The translations under genes and the position numbers were made by a program. This document shows, in pieces, positions 58,245 through 64,000 of a stretch of DNA of 64,000 bases. The notes beneath the pieces were generated by a model, which was not told the DNA's origin, made no database searches, and saw only the letters and a program-made list of their open reading frames with translations. This DNA comes from Filosporella fistucella (taxonomy: Eukaryota; Ascomycota; Leotiomycetes; Helotiales): assembly GCA_030077755.1 (NCBI GenBank), contig JAQJZZ010000001.1, positions 372,001-436,000 on the forward strand, given 5' to 3'. Every line of letters begins with the position of its first letter. Position 1 is the first letter of the stretch.

Positions 58245-59179
58245 GCATTTGAAATCATGGGTGAAGATCCGTGAACACTAGATGGAATTGGTATAGAATG
58301 ATGTGTAGTAGGCGTTGAGAATATACAAGGGCATTCAATATTTATATACCACCAAATCACGACAAATTCAATAGTACACTTGAATAAGTTCCTTGAATCA
58401 AAAAGCATTTGGAAACTCGTTTATTAAAACCTTCTTGAACAAACTTGAACTTTTAATATGAGAATAGGATTTTGCAATAAATAATAAGAAATTAGTTATT
58501 GTTATTCCTAGTTTAGAGCCTAAAAGATTTGAATTCTCAACACGGCAATTTTCGGTTTGCATAAGGAAGGAAAGACCTCCCAAGAATCTATTCCCCATTG
58601 GGCTCCCTCACCAGTCTATAGTGACTTCGGAGTTGAGGATAAATCCTGATAATATATTAGCGAGAGATGTGAAATTTGTCCGGTAATACATACAAACGTA
58701 GCTCTGCGAAACGTTGTACATAAAAGCCAGATCATGAAAGCAAGATGGTTGAAAGTGATTGTTATAGGTGCTAGCTATACTGATCAAACAATGACAAAAT
58801 GGAGACTCTATCAATGAGCTAGCATCCAGGAGAGATAAGGTTATTTAAAAAGTGCTGTCCCAGACAACAATGTTGTGCAACTCTGAGTCAAAGGAATAGT
58901 TTGTGATTGCTAAGAGTGATTGAATAACCGCTGATAGAAGTCATCAGCGATGTACGGCTTCCTGACTCAGAGGCAATCAACTGTCATGGAGGTGGCCTAC
59001 CTATCCGTGGAAGAACAAGTATCACTTTGACGTCCCTTATTGTAAATAGATCCTATATATAAAGGAGTAGAGTTGCAGAAGCGTTGATCAGAGGACTCGT
59101 TTCAGTATCTCAGTGATTGACCTCATCACAAAATATCCAGCAGCTTCATCTCAGGAAACGCAGACCAAGTTTCGACCTC
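58245..59179. other. Intergenic region without supported genes
   Basis: AT-rich downstream region of the Clr5-ankyrin gene and upstream region of the next gene. A TATATATAAAGG element near 59052 could serve the gene at 59180. Confidence 0.45.
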
Positions 59180-59924
59180 ATGTTCCATTATCGCCCGACA
59201 GCTTCTAATCTCCCTGATGTATGCCTCATAACACCCAGATTGTAAGTACTCGACAGCTAGCCTTGATCCCCAATTTCCAAGTTTTGGATTGTTGGAGTCA
59301 TGGCAATCTTGACTGACCTGATATAGCCCATGGTATCCACTTCGCCATGCCCCCTCCACGGTACCACGGTACCCTCAGCCGTACGCAAGCCCAGTTGTGC
59401 CATATTATCGTCCTGGCCTGATAGCTCCCAGGCCCATTTCAGAACAAGCTCAAAGGGTTGTCATAAGGAGGTTCTGGGAAGTTGATACGCCTGTCCAACA
59501 CCATGAAGAAGACAATAATGACAATTCGCCCCTTCGCCCTGTTTTGGACCAAAGAAAAGTCATCGATGAGATTGTGTTTTTAGTAGAGTCCATTCTTGGT
59601 ACCTTCACGCTTATGCAAGAATATGTTGGAGACATGCCAGATGAAATCGATGAAAGAGTTGTTAAGATTGGGCATCAGTTGAAGGATCTACAAGAACAGT
59701 TGAATAACTTCAAAATCGAAGCGAAAGGGAAAATTCATCAAAGAGAAGATCGAGTGACGCCGACGACCCATTCTCGGAATGAGATTTGGGACGAGTATGA
59801 GGGATTTGGCTCGGAAGATATCGGATCACAGGATGCTGTTGGACTGTACCAGGCTACTGTGGAGGATGAGGAGGAGGATGAAGAGCGTTGGTGTTCTCAA
59901 TTCTGTGGGAATGCCCTTGCTTAA
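59180..59924 (+). CDS. Hypothetical coiled-coil/acidic protein
   Basis: Exons 59180-59241 and 59327-59924 (85-bp intron, donor GTAAGT, branch TTGACTGAC, acceptor GATATAG, phase 2) give 219 residues starting MFHYRPTASNLPDVCLITPR. The large exon has no internal ATG near its start, which is why the short first exon is needed. The sequence has a proline/tyrosine-rich N-terminal region (PRYPQPYASPVVPYYRPG), a helical coiled-coil-like middle (RKVIDEIVFLVESILG and KIGHQLKDLQEQLNNFKIEAK), and an acidic C-terminus (VEDEEEDEERW). No signal peptide or known domain. A minus-strand open frame 59126-59359 overlaps but has no ATG at its start. Confidence 0.5.
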
Positions 59925-60602
59925 AGCATTTCAGGTGTGGAGATTGAGAATGCGAGGTATTGTATCTGACTTTCCTCGAGCGTTGAGAAGATTGCTAAAT
60001 ATATGTAGGGTATTTACCTTCTACTCATGTTGGAAAACCTTGTGTGTGGCTTAGTTAGAGCTTCAGAGATATAATCACGCTTTTGACTCCCTATGAACCT
60101 ATTGTTGCTCATAGTCATCGTGCCGACAAGGGAAGAGAAGGATGCTTGTAACCGGTCTAGTGCTTTGATAGCTAAAACTTGAATTTGAGGGTGCTTTGTC
60201 AATTATTTGCCATATCCAAAACCGAGTCTGAGTTCCCCGATCATGAATGTGGACTTCATCTGGTCAAGCATCAATCTTGTAGCTTATTGTGTATATACCA
60301 TAGACACACAGATCTGTTCCGCTCGCCACTCCATCAACTTTGTCAAATATGTCAGTCCACCAGATTTTGTATTCCACATACCCCGCATCAGCCTTTCATC
60401 AGCTCTTCACATATCACTTTATCTATGTTGTTCATCTAGCCATCATGTCGGTCAAATAGTTCATCATAAAATAGAATAAATTTCAGTAAACAACATGTAT
60501 TCCTTGCAGCCTACTAGTTGCACCGGCTTCCAGCCACATAGAATAACAGTATGAACCTCCACAAAATCCATCCTCACACGCAGGAAGAGTTCACTATTTA
60601 CT
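59925..60602. other. Intergenic region without supported genes
   Basis: Open frames at 60179-60479 (+) have no motif. Confidence 0.4.
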
Positions 60603-60873
60603 TCAGCGAAGCGGTTGATTTGTAATGTTGTTCATCGCAGTAGATCCCCCCGACATCCGCACCAGGCCAGCTGCAGCTAAGCCTGTAGATGTTTGCATAC
60701 CGGCTGTTCAAAGTTAATTACTTTTCTTGGAAAACTTCGTTACGAGGCTTGAGAAACACATTGAGTTTGACGAGAAGAAAATAGAGTTTGAGAGACTAAA
60801 GGCAGTGAGACTTACTTCCTTGTGGTTGAGCGGGTGGGTTGTTCCCGGCTGGCGGAGTGTTCTCGTTAGGCAT
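60603..60873 (-). CDS. Possible 52-residue small protein
   Basis: Exons 60873-60816 and 60703-60603, with a 112-bp intron (donor GTAAGT, acceptor GAACAG, phase 1), give 52 residues. The first half is Pro/Asn-rich (MPNENTPPAGNNPPAQPQG). The second is QTSTGLAAAGLVRMSGGSTA and ends ITNQPLR. Too short for family recognition. Support comes from the clean splice sites and the low-complexity but non-random composition, as in small fungal stress or conidium proteins. It could be chance. Confidence 0.3.
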
Positions 60874-63067
60874 GTTTAAGATTGGTGCTAGGTAAGTTGA
60901 CCACGAGTCCTGGGGATAACCTTAGTTATTGAGTATTCGAACTTCTAGTACAAGACATGAAGGTCAAAAGTCTTACTGTAAATTGCGGTGTTGTGTGTAC
61001 TTGGGTTCTTTGCTTTCAGAAGTGATGTTGTGAGAGAAAATGGGAGGGAGAATCAGCAGCCTCGTGTCTCTATTTATGATTTTCAGGCTGGGAGACCGCG
61101 AGTCATTCTTCTAAGTAAGCTAGCTGCAGAAACTAGCTCATCAACGCATGATCAAGTATTTGATGTATTTTCAGATAATTCGCTGTGAAGTCAAGCTTGA
61201 CAGACACTTTGGTGACCCCAATATCTGACATTCCCCGCCCTTCTCAATGCACCCGCTAGTTGATCCCATGCTACCAACCGTAGATTAGCTGGCCAACAAA
61301 TATGCATGGCTATACACCCTCTCAACCGTATATATTTATTATCAGTTTTGCTTTAGCCGATTGACACTACCCTCAGCCTCCTATTTGCGGACACCAAGAT
61401 GGAAATTGGAAAAGATAGACTGGCCGCGCACCGTTATGCACAGTCAGAACTGATAAAGAACAAGCTTCATACAGTAGACAGTGACAGGCGTGATCATTTT
61501 TACATGTTCCACAACTTGGAATCAGTCGATCTGCAAGACAGCTGGACGAGGCTGAATGCAAGTCGGGCGTTGTGCCAAGTTCGTAGGCACCCCGCTCTGC
61601 AGATGAACTGGACACCATCAGAATGAGACGAATGAAAAATTCTGTCCTTATCATCTTCATATTTTGATGTGTTGTCTCCGTTGGATTAGCTTCTTCTGCT
61701 AACTGGTGCATTCTTCAACCAAAATGCCCAAATTGACTGGATGCATGGTGGATTCAGTATCCGAACCAGCATTCACTTCTACAAGGTTGAGTAGCAGAAT
61801 AAAGGGCTCCAAACGCCTCTCTTTGATCTTTTGTAGGATATAAGAGCCTCCCCCACAAGTCTTGTTGCCAGCTTCAAGAGCGTCCAGATCTTCATACGCT
61901 TGCCCAACAAACAACCACAGTCTTGAAGTATCAAAGGACTCAATATACACCTTCCAGTTGCTGTGATTCCATAAGCAAATACAGAAAATGAGAAGCAACT
62001 TTTCTTCTATAAGCCCATGTCTGGTGCCCAAAGAGCAGCTAAGCTACGATGCAAGTGGCCGGGCTACATTCAAGATCAAAACCACTAATGGACAGCCTGC
62101 TAACCCGGTTATTACAAAATCATCCGCAACTTGAACTTCAACGATACTCACGTCTATTTAGAATGACTAATAATGTGAGGACAGTATATGGTGACAATGC
62201 TTCAATGTGAAACGAAAATTATACCTTCCGGTACAGCAGCGATAATTGTCCGAATTTGGACTAAGAAATATGAACAGAAGGGAGTTTGCGGAAGCTAAAT
62301 TAGTTCCTGGATGAGATTAAGAGATTTCATCTCAGAGGAAGATACGCCCCTCCCCCAATCATCACTAAGCATAAACTCGTGGCAATATGGAACTGAACCT
62401 CACTTCTACCACGTGCAACTTTACCAATCTCATATCTTGGGCAGAACTATTTCTGTGTAAGTCCACGTTCCAGGAACAGTGCAATGACTGGTCACTTGAC
62501 GTTGCCAAGTGGTGACATGCAGGATCTGACAGGCGATGGGGATCCACTCTTGAACGTTGCCAAGAGTATGAGTCTAAAGAATTACTCAGTCAATGGCAAG
62601 ACAGTTCCGTTATTGAAGTAAATACGAAACACATATTTAAGTTTATTGTATAAGTGCATTTTCCCGTATTCCATTATGGAGGTTGTGAAGAAAAGTAAAA
62701 GGCAGCTATACGTCAGATAGCGAGATTCATTGTAAAATAAAGTTGTACATCCACCCCACCCTAGTTGTATCTGTTTCTATATCGTCTCCTTCTTGATTAA
62801 TTATATGCCTCAAGATACCAAGACACCTCTTGCATATTCACACTGTCTTGGTACTTTATATTACCACTTGGCGTCACTCTATCGTCGCAAAATGTCCCAC
62901 GTGCGCATCTGTCTATCACCAAATTCAAGGCAATGTGCAATATGTGTAATCTTTCAGCAAAAGCTAGAGCTAGTTTTGGGATTATCTATATAAGAGCATA
63001 TTGTTCCTCTCTTGTAATGTTTTCTGCTTTTTCATACCTGCACCTTGCTCTCTTCAGCTTTTCAATC
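60874..63067. other. Gene-poor region with an unexplained open frame
   Basis: 2.2 kb. A minus-strand frame from about 62031 to 61699 reads protein-like (WKVYIESFDTSRLWLFVGQA, later KIKERRLEPFILLLNLVEVN) but has no ATG or clear upstream exon, so it may be a relic. Nothing else recognised. Confidence 0.35.
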
Positions 63068-64000
63068 ATGCATCTCCCTGCATCGATTCTTGCGATCAGC
63101 ACCCTTCTTATCTCTACTACCTCAGCAGAGAGCTCCAAGAATTTCATCTATGTAGTACCAGATGGCTATGGTCCTGCCTCGCAGACTCTGGCTAGGGATT
63201 ATGCTTCGCTCTTGCGAAATGGGGAGAACACCGGAGCGCCTGTCACATATCAGCTGCCTGCCGATCAATTGGTATGTGATATAGAAGCTATTGATTTGCT
63301 TTATCCCCTCAAAAATATTGGTTCTGTAGAGAGAATGAAAAGGTTGATCTATTTATTTTGGGTAGGTCATAGGTAGTGTGCGCACTCTAGCATCCGATAA
63401 CTTGATCACCGACTCAGCAGCCTCAGCAACAGCTTTTGGCTGTGGTATCAAGACCTACAACGGTGGTATGGTTGAATTATACCTAGTATTGAAAGCAAAC
63501 TAAAATCAAGAAAGCTATTGGTGTAGATAAGGACGGCCAACCAGTTGGTTCTATCCTTGAGGCTGCTCATCTCGAAGGATTCAAGACGGGTCTGGTAGTA
63601 ACATCACGCATTACTCACGCCACCCCTGCATGTTTGTCCTTTCATGCTCTCTTTTATCTCAATCTACTAATATATTACAAGGTTACGCATCTCACGTCCT
63701 AGACCGGGACTCTGAAGCCGCGATTGCAGCTCAAGAAATCGGGTACTCTCATCCGCTTGGCTCAGTGGTCGATATCCTCCTTGGTGGCGGTCGATGCTTC
63801 TTCCAGCCCAAATCCACTTCTGGATCTTGTAGAGATGACGATATAGATTTGCTGAAGTGGGCCAAAGAGCAGGGGAAGAACGTCTTCACAGATAGAGCCG
63901 GATTCGATTCCCTGAAAAAGGGGACAGAAGGCAAATTGCCATATGTTGGGTTATTCACCAGTGGTAAGCCGCAACAAATAAATAAAAGAGAATGAATGAT
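63068..64000 (+). CDS. Alkaline phosphatase, 5' part (runs off window)
   Basis: Exons 63068-63271, 63366-63465, 63515-63631 and 63682-63963, with a GTAAGC donor at 63964; the rest lies beyond the right edge. A signal peptide MHLPASILAISTLLISTTSA is followed by FIYVVPDGYGPASQTLARDY, where the Asp of PDG is the first metal ligand. TDSAASATAFGCGIKTYNGA holds the serine nucleophile in DSAASA, and SRITHATPA gives the next metal-binding His/Thr. FFQPKSTSGSCRDDDIDLLK and VFTDRAGFDSL are typical of the following region. The family hydrolyses phosphate monoesters using two zinc ions and one magnesium; a secreted or vacuolar form fits the signal peptide. Introns are 94, 49, 50 and unfinished. The 49-bp intron is set by frame and restores YNGAIGVD. 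Confidence 0.85.

Noticed and set aside
59126..59359. Minus-strand frame with plausible protein composition (KLGNWGSRLAVEYLQSGCYE)
   Set aside because: No ATG at its beginning and it overlaps the promoter and first exon of the plus-strand gene, whose splice model is stronger.

Overview
The window is nuclear DNA of a filamentous ascomycete (Pezizomycotina; Leotiomycetes is my best guess, not proven). The evidence is many short spliceosomal introns (41-126 bp, GTRNGT donors, CTRAY-like branch sites), a fungal Zn2Cys6 regulator, HeLo, Clr5, cyanovirin-type and cupin proteins, and small secreted cysteine-rich proteins. Exons were joined by hand by matching splice sites and reading phase. No bacterial operon, CRISPR array, rRNA or convincing tRNA was seen.

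0-12 kb: a secreted cupin, then a divergent pair. On the minus strand is a HeLo-type helical domain fused to a degenerate kinase. On the plus strand is a 1344-residue protein with a complete kinase, a Sel1-like segment and ankyrin repeats. The pair resembles the executioner/activator logic of MLKL and RIP kinases and is the most interesting locus here. 12-24 kb is gene-poor: a four-exon cyanovirin-N homologue, a GNAT acetyltransferase, a protein of four tandem WW-like units, a decayed acidic gene, and a six-exon secreted protein with an apple/PAN-like cysteine region.

24-37 kb: an orphan secreted protein of 718 residues converges on an orphan of 444 residues. Then five paralogous small secreted six-cysteine proteins (85-109 residues) lie on the minus strand. 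All five share a three-exon layout whose last intron falls at, or one base before, the stop codon. 37-50 kb: a degenerate 13-bp repeat, broken genes, a seven-exon secreted protein, a GPR1/FUN34/YaaH acetate-transporter-family protein and a frameshifted membrane protein gene, with long AT-rich or pyrimidine-rich gaps.

50-64 kb: a Zn2Cys6 regulator followed by an NmrA-like NAD(P)-binding protein, a small single-pass membrane protein, a 1153-residue Clr5-ankyrin protein, a coiled-coil/acidic protein, a possible 52-residue protein, and the 5' part of an alkaline phosphatase gene that runs off the right edge.

The accessory character (repeat proteins, HeLo/kinase proteins, tandem secreted proteins, relics, long gaps) fits a fast-evolving region involved in self/non-self recognition and host or microbe interaction. 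That reading is inference.
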